From: Symbiodinium natans
Lineage: Eukaryota; Sar; Dinophyceae; Suessiales; Symbiodiniaceae
Length of the DNA: 64,000 nt
Assembly: GCA_905221605.1 (NCBI GenBank)
Contig: CAJNDS010002084.1
Location: 64,001 to 128,000, forward strand
Direction: 5' to 3'
Shown here: positions 1 through 10,203 of the stretch, one piece after another
Layout of the letters: every line of letters starts with the position of its first letter
Position numbering within the stretch: position 1 is the stretch's first letter
Made by a program: the position numbers and the translations under genes
Notes under the pieces: model-generated
Told to the model about the DNA's origin: nothing
What the model saw: the letters and a program-made list of their open reading frames with translations, nothing else
Database searches by the model: none

Positions 1-96
1 CTGGATTTCGAATGGGAGCGCAAATTAAGCTTTGTAGGGCAAAGTCTGTCAACTTCAAAGGGCGGTGGGACCAACAATTGTCTGTCTCCTACAGGA

Positions 97-205
97 TTCT
101 TAAAGGGACTCCTGAAGGACTCCTGAAAGACCCCTAAGGACTCGTAAAAGACTCCGAAGGTCCTAAAGGACCCCCAAAGGACTTCTACTCCTAAAAGCCT
201 GAAGG
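97..205. repeat. Degenerate short tandem repeat (about 10-12 bp unit)
   Basis: The motif GGACTCCTGAA recurs with small changes (GGACTCCTGAAGGACTCCTG, then GACCCCTAAGG, GACTCGTAAAAG, GACTCCGAAGG, GGACCCCCAAAGG). It reads as a decayed minisatellite, with no coding sense in either strand. Confidence 0.7.
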
Positions 206-1835
206 CAAAAAGGTGATCAAACGGGACAGACCAGACCAAACCGCAGGAGATTTTCTGATTCTCTTGTCCCAGACATGGTTTGATTGAAGAGATTATGAGA
301 CATTTCGGTCAGGTGAAACACACAGAAACATCTTCCAATGAATCCGCAATGAAGGCACATTTTCCATGTGCAGCGATGTTCTTTCCTCGAACCAACTACT
401 ACAACGAACCATCAGCGGCCTGTGGACACCTATTGTCGGGCATTTTTTGAGACCGCCGCTAGCAACAAGCTGGTACTTCTCAAACTACCGAACACAATCA
501 CAGGACATGGTACCGAACAATATCCCATGAATTTGTCGTTCTTGTAAAACGAAAAGAAAACTCCCATGACATGATGCTTCCATCGGTCGTAATGCGACTG
601 CAACGACATGAATGTAAGAGTCACGTGGCTTAGCCGTAGCCAAGAAGCAAAAACCTCGCGGACCAGCGAAAAAATACTCAACAGCACAGTGTACTCTGCT
701 ATATATATATATATATATATATATACTAGCAACGCCTGCTTCAAGAATCATCAGCCGCGGCTCCAGCTTCTGAGAGATGCCTCCCGGATGTAAAAGTTTA
801 AAATGCTTCTCAAACGAAAGATGAGTGAAAGGAAAAGTGTGTTTGGTTCGAACCCTAACAACAAGTCATCGTCTCGCTTGCGGATATTCTGGAAAAGTCT
901 CACCCCTTGCAGCCCAAGCAGGGGGACGACTGTCAAGAGGACATCCAGGCATGGGCCATGGGCTCGCTTTGAAGAAGAAGGGCAGTTTCACGGACGACTT
1001 TGTGGGAGCAGTGGAACAAGATCATGCAGTGGACCCAGATGGAGTTGGACAAGGCCGAAGCTGCAGAGGTAGGAGGCCGGGGCATGTCACTCGGGAGGGG
1101 TAAACCCGACTGGGACAATGTGGCCCAACCCAGCCAATGTGCATTTCTCATGGCATGACATGCGCGAAAAGTTTAAGAAACTCGGAGCAAGGTCGGCAAA
1201 TTGCGGCATTTCCACGGTGCAAGAAAAGCCAACGTCATCGCTGGTGGAGAAGATCGGTGCACAGGATAAAAAAAGCACGGCAGCTGCAACTGCTTGTGGC
1301 ATGGTCTGGATTTCTGGGCAAAGTCCTCGCCCTCATCTCCTTTCTCACGGGTCGTGACATCAGCAACAAGTCCGGAAACCAGATAAGCTATGAGCCCGAC
1401 ATGCATCGACCTCGCCACGACAGCTCACCCATCAAGACAGACCCGAGCCAAAAGGGCAAGCAGGATTCCCGCAAGGGATCGAAACTCAAGGTGGGCAATC
1501 TCTAGCGGGAGCGCAGGACAGATGCGAACAGGGTGCCAATGCACGGGGCTGCAAAAGGGTTTAGACTCAAATTTAGACAATGCTCATGTCCAAACACCAG
1601 CCAGAGATGCTGCAGTCAAAGAACCGGAACGCTTGAGCGATGAGGAAATTGAAGCAGGGAAACGGTAACCACTTTCATCTAATTCAACACCACCACAACT
1701 TGAAGCTCGAGAAAGCTCGATGGGCCACACATGAATCTTGGAAGCTCCATATAGCTCCGCACTCTATCCCTAAGCAAGTAGCACGCAACAGCATTCTGCC
1801 ACATGTCAGCCAGCTAAGACAAGACTGAAACTCAC
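206..1835. other. No supported gene; contains an (AT)n tract
   Basis: Short ORFs on both strands show no recognisable domain and no clear exon structure. A pure (TA)n microsatellite lies at about 700-725. Further 3' exons of the minus-strand PPR gene could lie here, because its probable second exon ends in a donor-like GTGAGT at 1835, but I could not identify one. Confidence 0.5.
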
Positions 1836-1996
1836 CAAGTTTCGTAACAGCTCAAGAGTGCGTGCTCCCAGCGCCGATTCCTTCTGGCCACGACCAGCAC
1901 CTTCTTCCAGATCAAGCGTGGCATCGTACGAATCGTACACATCTGCACCTGGGTTTACCAACAGCTTGTCCAGTTTGAAAAACCATGCCTGAAAAA
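1836..1996 (-). CDS. Probable second exon of the PPR gene
   Basis: The main PPR ORF contains CCAG|GTAAGG at 2271/2270, a consensus donor. An acceptor (GAACTTCAG) lies at 1997, and the exon ends at a GTGAGT donor at 1835. Joining them keeps the frame (phase 1) and replaces an unremarkable tail with an open stretch that includes AWFFKLDKLLVNPGADVYDS and an acidic run LDLEEGAG. I do not recognise this stretch as a known domain. The exon call rests on splice-site quality and frame continuity only; an RNA read would decide it. Confidence 0.5.
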
Positions 1997-2205
1997 CTGA
2001 AGTTCGGGCAGGGCACGGTGGTCGCCAAGCCCTTGACCTGTTGTGAGGATGCACGCCACCACAGCTGTCAATGACAGCATTCCATTGGCTGGATAGTGTA
2101 TGTATCTTACAAACTTACAGCTGAGGCTGTGCAGCTTGAACACGGAGCCAGGGTGCTGTGAGGAAGCAAGGCAGTAAAGGAACACGATATTCGTCAAAGT
2201 TCGAC

Positions 2206-4800
2206 CTATCTGCAGAGTCTTATTTTCATCGAGCGTGTGTCGCGCCGAAGAGGCAATGAAAGCCCCTTACCTGGTCTGGCACATAGTCGACCCCATTCAA
2301 GCTGCAGACTGTTGCACAGACTTTGTGCTGCAGGCTTCCCGATGGCAAGTGCAAGGGTCCTTAGACTGATAAAATTGGGCTCAACAGAGCTGCGCAGCAT
2401 CAATTTCAATGTCTCTTCAGCCTCCGTACCTTCCTGTGGCGTCGCCATGGCGCAGGCCTTCAGAAGGAGATTGTACATGACCAGATTGATTTCACCTCCG
2501 GTTTCACGGAACCGCTGTTGCCAGTATCTCACACCTTCAAGATGCCCAATCGAGGCTCTCCCTTCCATTAAGATGCCAAATGTGATCTCGCTTGGCTTGC
2601 ACACTTTCAACATGCTCAAGAACAGCCCCTCTGCCTTCTGGACTTCATTTGCCTTGGCATATGCCTTCATGAGGGTGTTGTACACGACTTGTTGATCTTG
2701 CTGTGGCTCTCCCGAGCTCATCGCAGCTTTGAACCAGAACTCGGCTCGCGATACATCACCAGAAGTTGCTGCCGCATTTATCAATATCCTCAAGATGGCG
2801 CCATCGGGCGAGAAGCCCGATGCCAACATGCGTTCATACCAGGTTTCAGCCATGCACATGTCCCCAGATCTTGCAGCAACATGAAGCAGGTTTATATACG
2901 TTTGCATGGTTGGCGCAATCGATGCCGCTTGCATTTGGCTGAGGATGGCTTCAGCTTTGGAGGTGGCATCTGGCCCAGTTGCGGCAAACGAAGAAAGCAC
3001 GGAATTGTAGCTGATCTCATCCGGAGAGATGCTATCAGCACTCATGTTCTGAATCCAGCCTACAGCCGAATCAGCATCTTGAGAACGAGTGTGTGCATTT
3101 AAGACCGCATTGTAGCAGTGTGTGTTGAGCTGCACACCCGAAGTCTTCGCCTCCTCAAACCATGCAACGGCCAAGGCTGCGGAGTCAGCCACAGCACAGG
3201 TATCAATGACAGCCGAGTAGATGTAGCAGTTAGTCTCAACTCGAGCAACGATCATCTTTGCAAGCAGCTCGCTGGAAGTAGCCACATCCCTTGTCGCACG
3301 GATGCAAACCACAAAAGTCTGTGCATCGGGCACCAGCCTGTGATTGAGCATCTTATTGATCCATGGCTTTGCCTGGTCAGATCGTCCATGCTGAGCCAAG
3401 TGACTCATCAGTATCGACACCATCTGCTGTGGTTCAAAGGCATGCTGGATGCTCAAATCTGTCAACTTCTCTGCCAGTATGATGTGGTCGAAATCGCAAC
3501 ACTTGCGAATGAGACTCCCCAGAATGTATGGTCGCTTCTGGATTCGATTGAACTGAACCATCTTCGTAAGGACTGGCTCAAAGTCTATCACATCTAGGAC
3601 TATCCCCACCTCTAGAGCCAATTCCAACCAAGGAATGACCTTGAAGTGCGTCAGCGGATCTCGCAAAAATCCCTTGCAAAGAGCTGCAACATCACAGGAC
3701 TGAGGTTTTGGAGGTTTCGGAACCTCTGCTTCTTCGGCGGTAGTAACATGGGTAACATGCTCGTGCACCCAGGCTACCATCCAGGATTCGGCTTTCAGAA
3801 CATCCTCCATTGCCAAACGTTCACAGAGTTGACCTCTCAAGCTGCCTGCGTACCCCAGCTGCATCAAGTGGACCAACCAGCGCTCCCCTTGCCAGGTGCA
3901 TCCCTCAACAATACACATCTCCACCAACCTGGGTCCAGCCCTCAGCAGGACAAGTCGGATGGACTCGATGGTTTCTCGTTGGGTCTCTCGATTTGAGACC
4001 TCACGAAGCCGTTGAAGCCAGTGCAACAGGTCGAGCAACCTCTCCATGAGAGCCTCGGCCTGGAACAGACCGGGCAAGCCGCCTTCGGCTAGTTGGGTGA
4101 TCACCTTAGCAACAGCCCTGGAAGCGGCAAGGGGCACTGTCGCGGCCTGCAGCATGGGTCTTAAACAAAGCTCAGCCAGATGAGGCTGCCTTCTCTCACA
4201 CAGCTCCAGGATCTTTGCTGTCATCGCGGAGGACCACCCTGCATGAGACTGTAATGCCCGCAAGTCCTTCAGATTCTTGGTCGATGGCACGGCTTGTATC
4301 CACGCACCAGCTTTGTTGAATTCGCGAGGAGCTGCCTGGAGCTTGACACGCCGGTCAGCTTGTTTTTGAGACGTTTTCTCGTATTCGTCCGCTGCCGTTG
4401 CGGACGTTGCCTGGTCATGCTGAGCCGATTTGCTCTGGGGCCCAATGTGTCCCGTCTGTGTGGGTTGCAGATCCGATGACAGCTGATACCAGCGGCTCGC
4501 CTTGGCCGTTTCGTTTGCCTTGGAATAAATGTCCGCAATTCTTTGGAAGATTGAGGAGTCGCTCTCTGCCTTTCTGGCCCTCAAGATCCTTCGGCTCATT
4601 CGCTTTTGCCTGTGGGGCTTCCCTACGCATTTGGAGACCGTTAGCGCCATGCAGTACACCTTAGAGATGTGCAAGAACCTGGTGGCCTCACTGCCATCCG
4701 CTGCCACTTCAGGCACTGCAGCACGACCATGCGCAATGGCATACGACACACGGCTTCCAGCTTGGCTGCGCCATGTCAGGCGTACAGTGCCAACTTCCAT
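2206..4800 (-). CDS. Pentatricopeptide repeat (PPR) protein
   Basis: The ORF is 864 residues. From about residue 435 to 820 it carries roughly eleven consecutive helical hairpins of about 35 residues, each with PPR hallmarks, for example VVYNTLMKAYAKANEVQKAE, TYINLLHVAARSGDMCMAET and SYNSVLSSFAATGPDATSKA. PPR proteins bind single-stranded RNA, usually in plastids or mitochondria, and act in organellar RNA processing, editing or translation; the family is expanded in dinoflagellates. No E, DYW or SMR domain is seen at the C terminus. The N terminus (about 1-430) is helical and basic in places, without a clear presequence. The ATG at 4800 is the first in frame; an upstream exon cannot be excluded. 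The last 21 codons (2206-2270) are probably intron, because a consensus GTAAGG donor follows codon RPG. The gene lies about 400 bp from the ferlin 3' end, on the same strand. Confidence 0.9.
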   Translation of the reverse strand: MEVGTVRLTWRSQAGSRVSYAIAHGRAAVPEVAADGSEATRFLHISKVYCMALTVSKCVGKPHRQKRMSRRILRARKAESDSSIFQRIADIYSKANETAKASRWYQLSSDLQPTQTGHIGPQSKSAQHDQATSATAADEYEKTSQKQADRRVKLQAAPREFNKAGAWIQAVPSTKNLKDLRALQSHAGWSSAMTAKILELCERRQPHLAELCLRPMLQAATVPLAASRAVAKVITQLAEGGLPGLFQAEALMERLLDLLHWLQRLREVSNRETQRETIESIRLVLLRAGPRLVEMCIVEGCTWQGERWLVHLMQLGYAGSLRGQLCERLAMEDVLKAESWMVAWVHEHVTHVTTAEEAEVPKPPKPQSCDVAALCKGFLRDPLTHFKVIPWLELALEVGIVLDVIDFEPVLTKMVQFNRIQKRPYILGSLIRKCCDFDHIILAEKLTDLSIQHAFEPQQMVSILMSHLAQHGRSDQAKPWINKMLNHRLVPDAQTFVVCIRATRDVATSSELLAKMIVARVETNCYIYSAVIDTCAVADSAALAVAWFEEAKTSGVQLNTHCYNAVLNAHTRSQDADSAVGWIQNMSADSISPDEISYNSVLSSFAATGPDATSKAEAILSQMQAASIAPTMQTYINLLHVAARSGDMCMAETWYERMLASGFSPDGAILRILINAAATSGDVSRAEFWFKAAMSSGEPQQDQQVVYNTLMKAYAKANEVQKAEGLFLSMLKVCKPSEITFGILMEGRASIGHLEGVRYWQQRFRETGGEINLVMYNLLLKACAMATPQEGTEAEETLKLMLRSSVEPNFISLRTLALAIGKPAAQSLCNSLQLEWGRLCARPGKGLSLPLRRDTRSMKIRLCR

Positions 4801-5199
4801 TGTTTGCTTCTGCGAATGTCGTTTGAGCCCTGAAGTGACTGGAAATACGATGTCAATGTATGTAAGTTTACAAGACTGATGCTGTTACATGCCCCAACGC
4901 AACAAATGCCTGAAATCAAAGGTCCATCAAGCCCGATCTTCTTTGACCGAGGAAAAAGATCCATGGTCAGTAGAACAAAGCTTGGCTGAGCTGTCTGTTG
5001 CAGCCGCAGACCTCGTTTATTTGTTGCAGCCCTGTTTTAGGGCTCAACAAGCTCGTCGCAGTTGGCATGACCTCTAGGATCGAGCCCCTTGGTGCACATC
5101 AATGCATCACGAGTGAAATGACTGGAAGAGTACAAGAGCATAGAAACAAAACCAAAACCACGCTTGGATGAGCCTCCAGCACGACATCCGCAGAGAGTA

Positions 5200-5275
5200 T
5201 CAAATCAGGCCAATCTGTTTCAGTATGATCACGGCAATGAGGAAAACGACCAAGGCCACGAACACAGGGATGAAC
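5200..5275 (-). CDS. Ferlin, last exon (C-terminal membrane anchor)
   Basis: After an acceptor (AAATTCTGCAG) at 5276, the exon reads FIPVFVALVVFLIAVIILKQ followed by IGLI and a TGA stop at 5200-5202. A single hydrophobic segment at the extreme C terminus with a very short lumenal tail is the family architecture of ferlins, which are tail-anchored C2-domain proteins of membrane fusion and repair. The exon is about 400 bp from the PPR start and on the same strand as the other ferlin exons, so I assign it to that gene. The reading frame and acceptor are visible; the connection is inferred. Confidence 0.65.
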
Positions 5276-5465
5276 CTGCAGAATTTACAAATGATGAATG
5301 CAACCTGTTCAAAGCCTTCGCCACAGAACTCAACATCGAGTCCATGGCACGTGCAGACTGGAGCGCGGGTACAGTTGGTGTTGGGCAGGCACTACGGTTC
5401 AGGATTGACGTCGTACAAAGATTCCAAAGACCCCTCCCAGCTGTCGCGAGCTCCTTTCCTGTCTG

Positions 5466-5594
5466 AATGTTTTTCTTATCTTGAGGTCTGTCACCCTGGC
5501 TCCGTGCACCTGCGCCCAAACATCCAAGTTGGCTGACTCTTTGCGGACGAGGAGCTTCTTCCAGAGCCCAAAGTCTGGCCAGGCGAATCCTTGG
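5466..5594 (-). CDS. Probable ferlin exon near the C terminus
   Basis: Between an acceptor CTTCCAAG at about 5595 and a boundary ATTCAGACAG|GAAAGG at about 5465, the minus strand encodes GFAWPDFGLWKKLLVRKESA followed by NLDVWAQVHGARVTDLKIRK. Composition and codon pattern look coding, and the exon precedes the transmembrane exon by about 190 bp. The apparent donor is GA, which dinoflagellates use together with GC and GT. Residue-level similarity to ferlins is weak here; membership is inferred from position and strand. Confidence 0.45.
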
Positions 5595-6868
5595 AAGCGG
5601 GAAATTGCATCTCAAGCCAGGGCAGAGCATGCACCAAATCATACCAACCAGCACTACGTGATACCACTGATACCACATGCTGCTGCAGCTCCCAAGGATG
5701 ACAGGTAGGTGCCCCAGTCTCTGCCTGATGTCTCAGCAATTCGCAGCCAGAAAAAAGCACTGTAAAGATCGCACGATGATACTTCTAGACCTGTCTAGAC
5801 TAGCCAGATAGTTTGGCACTCAGTTGGCCTTCAGTTGGCGTGAGCAGCTGTGGATCTTCATTGGGCTCTTCGCGGGCAATGCCCACTCGTCGGCCCTGTG
5901 CCTTCAAGAAAAAAGTCGAATGCCGCTGAGCTAAATTCTTTAGATATGAGATATGCCGCAGATGCGCCCTTCAGGCTTGGCAGTAACATGGAGACAACAG
6001 CACTTTCCGTGACATAGGCATCTACGACCACAAGCCTCTGCTTGCGTCAGGACCTTGGCTGACATGGAGAAGCACAACTTCGCACTCGGGCGTCGCTACG
6101 GCCATGAGAAGCTGAGCTCTTCACCCACATTGTCATATTCACGGAGCCCACATCTTCCTGCGTGCTATGTTGTGATGCTCACTAAAATGGGACATGCCAG
6201 GGCCATCACAAGACTGACTACCCGACGCTGCCCGACACCCCATACTTGTAGCTAAAAACCACACGTTACTTCCTTCACTCTTGTCCTCCTCGGCGTCATA
6301 AAACGTGATGTCGCTTGGACCGACCGTCAACGCATCTGAGTCGCGAGCCACCCTGCCCAAAATCAGCAGCTTTGCATAGGATTGCCAAGGATATCAGATG
6401 TCAAAAAGAGTCGTTGGCACCTTTCCAAGTACTTGCCCAGATCAAGATCAAAGCTTCCAAGGAAGGTGTCTCCCATCAGCCTTGGGCTTCCAGGAAATAA
6501 AAAAAGCGGCCACACAATAGCAGCAAATAGCAGCAAACTCCGTCGCACCTCTCGTATCCGAAACTTTGTTGCACCTACCTGATCCGGCCTCAAGTTGCCT
6601 GCGTACCTTCTTACATCTTCTTAGTGTCAACCATGTCACTTTGGGAACCTAAACCGCTTTGAGAAGAGTACTGTGGACTGCTGCAGTGGTTCCCCGGCGA
6701 TAACCGACGTCTCAACGGAATGCAAACGTCAAGGAGCTCGTGGTGGTACAAGCCAACTGTCATCGTACAAGACCAGGATGGCATCTTGATCCGAGGGTAG
6801 ACCTGAGCTCTCGGCACAAACATGGCTGAGCTGTCATGCGGGGCTTCGTGTTGGTTTTGTCGAGGCAC
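5595..6868. other. Ferlin intronic stretch with unplaced exon(s)
   Basis: This interval lies inside the ferlin gene. Near 6740-6800 one minus frame reads DQDAILVLYDDSW, which could be a C2F strand, but its boundaries are not clear. No other gene is supported on either strand. Confidence 0.4.
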
Positions 6869-7371
6869 CATTCGCCAATTGAAGACGGCCTTGCCATCCA
6901 CAGAGTTAAAGTGAACCTGGATTCACGAATACTGGCGTCATAGCATGCCGCACCCTTTTGCAATTGAAAAGATTACTGCAAGGAACATCGGTCTGCTGGA
7001 AGGCATCGTATTCGCCACCGTACTGTTTGCAGTCAAGCTGAGTGTGAATTTGCACATTTGTCGCATCGCCATTCCTCAAGTGTGGCGAGCTCCCTCGAAA
7101 AACTGCCAAGTACGTTGTACTGAGCTCCGGTAGCCCTGATACCAAGCCGCATGAGCTTTACACCGCTCGCCGTCCAAATGACCAGTCGAACTTCCAGCCT
7201 CATTTTCGAAGCAAACAACTGCACGACCTTGCTAAGGTCCGCAAAACACGCACAAAAACACATGAGGTATGGCGAATGTGAGGCTTGCCACTCCGTTGTG
7301 GGCGGCTTGGCAAGTGTCGACGGCTTCACTGCAGCAGCATCAGACGACTCAATCATCTCCACCCACCTCAA
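6869..7371 (-). CDS. Ferlin exons covering the last C2 domain (C2F)
   Basis: Several small exons can be read in order on the minus strand. About 7371-7283 gives WVEMIESSDAAAVKPST. About 7210-7140 gives MRLEVRLVIWTASGVKLM, matching the start of a ferlin C2F. Positions 7037-6987, after a CACTCAG acceptor, give LDCKQYGGEYDAFQQTD. Positions 6916-6869, after ATCCAG and before GTGCC, give VHFNSVDGKAVFNWRM. The last two join as TDVHFNSVDGKAVFNWRM, which matches the ferlin signature of the type TDVHYRSLDGEGNFNWRF. The GT-AG boundaries of that join are clean. The rest of the domain, below 6869, lies in exons I could not place with certainty. Calcium-binding ability cannot be judged from these fragments. 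Confidence 0.75.
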
Positions 7372-7962
7372 CACACCACACGAAACTCAGTAGTCTTGTG
7401 ACCGTCGGCCAAATAACAGCGTTGTGGGGTGTTGTGGCTGATGTGCACTGAAAGCGCGCTTTTTGAGCGGACAACCACGGCCAAGGAACATCTCGAGGCT
7501 GCCACGGTTTCGACCCGGGAATTCCACGCTGTGGAGGGATCGGTTCTCCGTGGGAAGCATTTGTTTCCTCTACGCGGTGCATACGGGTTCACGCACTTTC
7601 CGTGCATCACCTTTTCTGTGCAGAGAGCAAACATCTCTCCTGTTGCCGGCTTGCCACAAGCTCGAATGCCACCGATCTTCCAAGTCAATGACGGTGCCTG
7701 GGCTGAGCCACGTCCTATGAGTTTAGAAAGTTTTTGATTGACACAATCGAATGTTGGTCTGCCAGCTGCACATGATGCGTGACACACATGCTCAGCATGT
7801 AGAAACTGTGAGCACAACAACTCCCACTGACTCAGGCTAGTCAGGCAAACTGCCGCCAATAACTGAATCCTGGAGAGCGAGCTCTTCCAACGACTTCACA
7901 GTCACCTGACACCCGCTGCGTGTGAAGAGCAACATGCAGCCGTTTTGCTTTGGTTACAATGG

Positions 7963-10203
7963 TTACAACATTTGAGTGAAGGCCTCCAGACGCCAATCTG
8001 CTGGAAGCATGATGTCGCGTGCTTCGACGCGGTGAAAGTCAGGAGTGTTTGTTTGCGGTTGTGCCATGTTTCGCATTGATATGATGTGATCCCGCCCAAG
8101 GCTCACGTCGAGATATGGATCTGCAAGACCTGTACTTCTGTAGTGGATGCAGACAGCCTTCACAAAATACAGCCGACAACGAATTCTTGGAGGCACGGAT
8201 TCAGGGTCGTAGAACTTCTTGAACAACGAGTCGTCTGCAAATGCCCACTCATCCAGTGCTGCGTCATGTCCATAACTCGTCCGCAATTTTATGACATCCT
8301 CGCCACGGACATCTGCGGATTGCTTCTCTGTTTTTGCGAGCACAACTTCATCCAGCGCGAGGCCTTCCTCCTCTGCATCAGCATCATCATCTTCTTCATC
8401 GTCACCCTCGTCAACCTCATCTGCATCTTCTCCAGAAACTGCCGATTCCCAACCGTCAACGAGCTTGAATGCGCATTTCACAAATCCCAACACCTCACCC
8501 ACTGTAAAGCTCCAGGACGAGCTATCACGGTAGTTGACCGTGTCTTGATTCTTGCTGAGACGCACATTCCTGTACCAAAACGCTGTGTCAAACGGAGCCG
8601 AATTCTCCAAGTTTCCGCTCACAGACTTGCGTGAACCTGCTTCCTTAACTCTGGCACCTTGGCGTGGTGAGAATGTGATCTCCTTCTGCATGTTCAATGC
8701 TGGGCAAGGCATCGCAGGTATTGGTCTTCTCACGCCCGCGGGAACTTTCAAAGGTATTGGCACTCCAGCTTCATCTATAAAGCCTGTTTCTTGATTTTCT
8801 TCCCGGACCTCTGTCTTCCATCCACTGTACACTTGCTTTCTCCACTGCTCAATCTCCTTCCTCAAGTCATCGAGGCTTTGCTGCTGGAACTTGTCCCGTG
8901 CCTGAAGTTGCAGCTGTGCTTCTCGAACGAGCCTTGATATCCGATCCTGCTGAGCGTCATACGGCTTCGACAAGCTGACGCCATCCAGCCAACAGCATGG
9001 GATCTTGTCTTTCAGGCTGACTAAAGCTTCACCAATATAGTATGCTTCATAGCCAACGGAAGCTCCCACCGAGGATGGCGGCTCGGCGACACGAATGACT
9101 AGGTAGGGCTCGAAGCAACCCTTTTCAGGAAGAAGACACTGCAACTTGCCAGTCGTACAGAAATCAAAGTTCTTGCCCTCGCTGTTGAGGGCGATCAACC
9201 TGGTGGTCCAAGGTTTCAGTCGTTTAGCTCGCTCCATTGTCGAAGTGGCTTCGCTATACTTGAACTCCAAGCGCTCTTTGGCGGTCTCGGCATGCTTCCC
9301 AGGCTTTGGGGAGGCCGCCTTGGAGAGAGACGCAACTGAGAAAGGTGCCACCTCAACCGTGACGATCGGATGAGCGGCATGCACGGTGCCGGCCGCCGAA
9401 CCCAAAGTCTCCACTCGAGGCAAAGGTAACATGTCACGCAAGCCACGAAGGGAAAAATGTAGCGTGGCTTTTCGCAACCGACAGATATGATGCCTCTCAT
9501 CAAACTTCTCTGCAGACTGTGGCCACATGTCTCTAGCACCCAAAGATGGCTCGTGACGATGCTTAAAAAGAAGCAGCTCAAAGGCTATCAGAACTTCCCC
9601 TACGCATCGTGAGCCAGTTTGATCTCCATATATCTTGATCCATTGTGGCGACAAGATGTAAGGTTCCCACTTGCCAGCATCATCCTTCCGGCGCATGTGA
9701 GAGTAGACGCAGACGGCCTTGCCGAGGTTCAGGTTCGAGACTTGGCCTTCCTGCCAGAGGTGGACACCGATTGGTTCAGTCGCCGGGGGTTCACGCGTGG
9801 AGTCAGAGCAAAGTAGGATCTTCAGCTCGATGGGCTCCATCCATTGCGGTCGTGGCCCAGTCATCGCTTGCGACCTTTTGGACATGCCCGTACAATCGAT
9901 GGTGAGACCAAACTTCCCCGCTTCAATGTCACGACGCATGGCGGAATGCTGAATCTGACGTGCACTGAAACAATACGCTCGCAAGAGGTAAACCATTGGC
10001 TTGACAGGTTTCCTGAGGCTTCTGGACTCGGCATCTTGATAAGATGACCGCAACGCAATTAACACCGAAGAAGAGCTTTGAGTCGCGTCGTGCAACAGTG
10101 GTTGTAACGGTATCGACACAGGCTTCACAGCCTCTGAAGGGTTCCCCCGAAAAAAATCTGCAATGCGGCAGTTCGCGAATGCGACACGTCTGGAGCCATG
10201 CAA
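7963..10203 (-). CDS. Ferlin-family C2-domain protein, large internal exon
   Basis: The open frame is 746 codons without a natural ATG (it begins at TTG), so it is most likely an internal exon. Near residues 66-85 KPMVYLLRAYCFSARQIQ resembles the first strand of a ferlin C2 domain. Residues about 430-470 form a charged coiled coil. A strongly acidic, low-complexity run lies near 595-625. Near the end, VPPRIRCRLYFVKAVCIHYR and ADPYLDVSLG (694-703) are the start of the penultimate C2 domain, like the ADPYVVVKLG motif of dysferlin and otoferlin. Ferlins are multi-C2, tail-anchored proteins that drive calcium-dependent vesicle fusion and membrane repair at the plasma membrane and vesicles; in protists they serve regulated secretion. 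The following C2F and membrane-anchor exons lie downstream on the same strand, which supports the call. The C-terminal residues of the ORF probably read into an intron. Confidence 0.8.
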   Translation of the reverse strand: MHGSRRVAFANCRIADFFRGNPSEAVKPVSIPLQPLLHDATQSSSSVLIALRSSYQDAESRSLRKPVKPMVYLLRAYCFSARQIQHSAMRRDIEAGKFGLTIDCTGMSKRSQAMTGPRPQWMEPIELKILLCSDSTREPPATEPIGVHLWQEGQVSNLNLGKAVCVYSHMRRKDDAGKWEPYILSPQWIKIYGDQTGSRCVGEVLIAFELLLFKHRHEPSLGARDMWPQSAEKFDERHHICRLRKATLHFSLRGLRDMLPLPRVETLGSAAGTVHAAHPIVTVEVAPFSVASLSKAASPKPGKHAETAKERLEFKYSEATSTMERAKRLKPWTTRLIALNSEGKNFDFCTTGKLQCLLPEKGCFEPYLVIRVAEPPSSVGASVGYEAYYIGEALVSLKDKIPCCWLDGVSLSKPYDAQQDRISRLVREAQLQLQARDKFQQQSLDDLRKEIEQWRKQVYSGWKTEVREENQETGFIDEAGVPIPLKVPAGVRRPIPAMPCPALNMQKEITFSPRQGARVKEAGSRKSVSGNLENSAPFDTAFWYRNVRLSKNQDTVNYRDSSSWSFTVGEVLGFVKCAFKLVDGWESAVSGEDADEVDEGDDEEDDDADAEEEGLALDEVVLAKTEKQSADVRGEDVIKLRTSYGHDAALDEWAFADDSLFKKFYDPESVPPRIRCRLYFVKAVCIHYRSTGLADPYLDVSLGRDHIISMRNMAQPQTNTPDFHRVEARDIMLPADWRLEAFTQML

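Noticed and set aside
838-865. GGTTCGAACCC at 845 looks like a tRNA B box
   Set aside because: No matching A box, acceptor stem or anticodon arm is found around it, and the T stem has a mismatch.
8291-8533. Plus-strand Ser-rich ORF
   Set aside because: It is the opposite-strand shadow of the acidic run in the ferlin exon.
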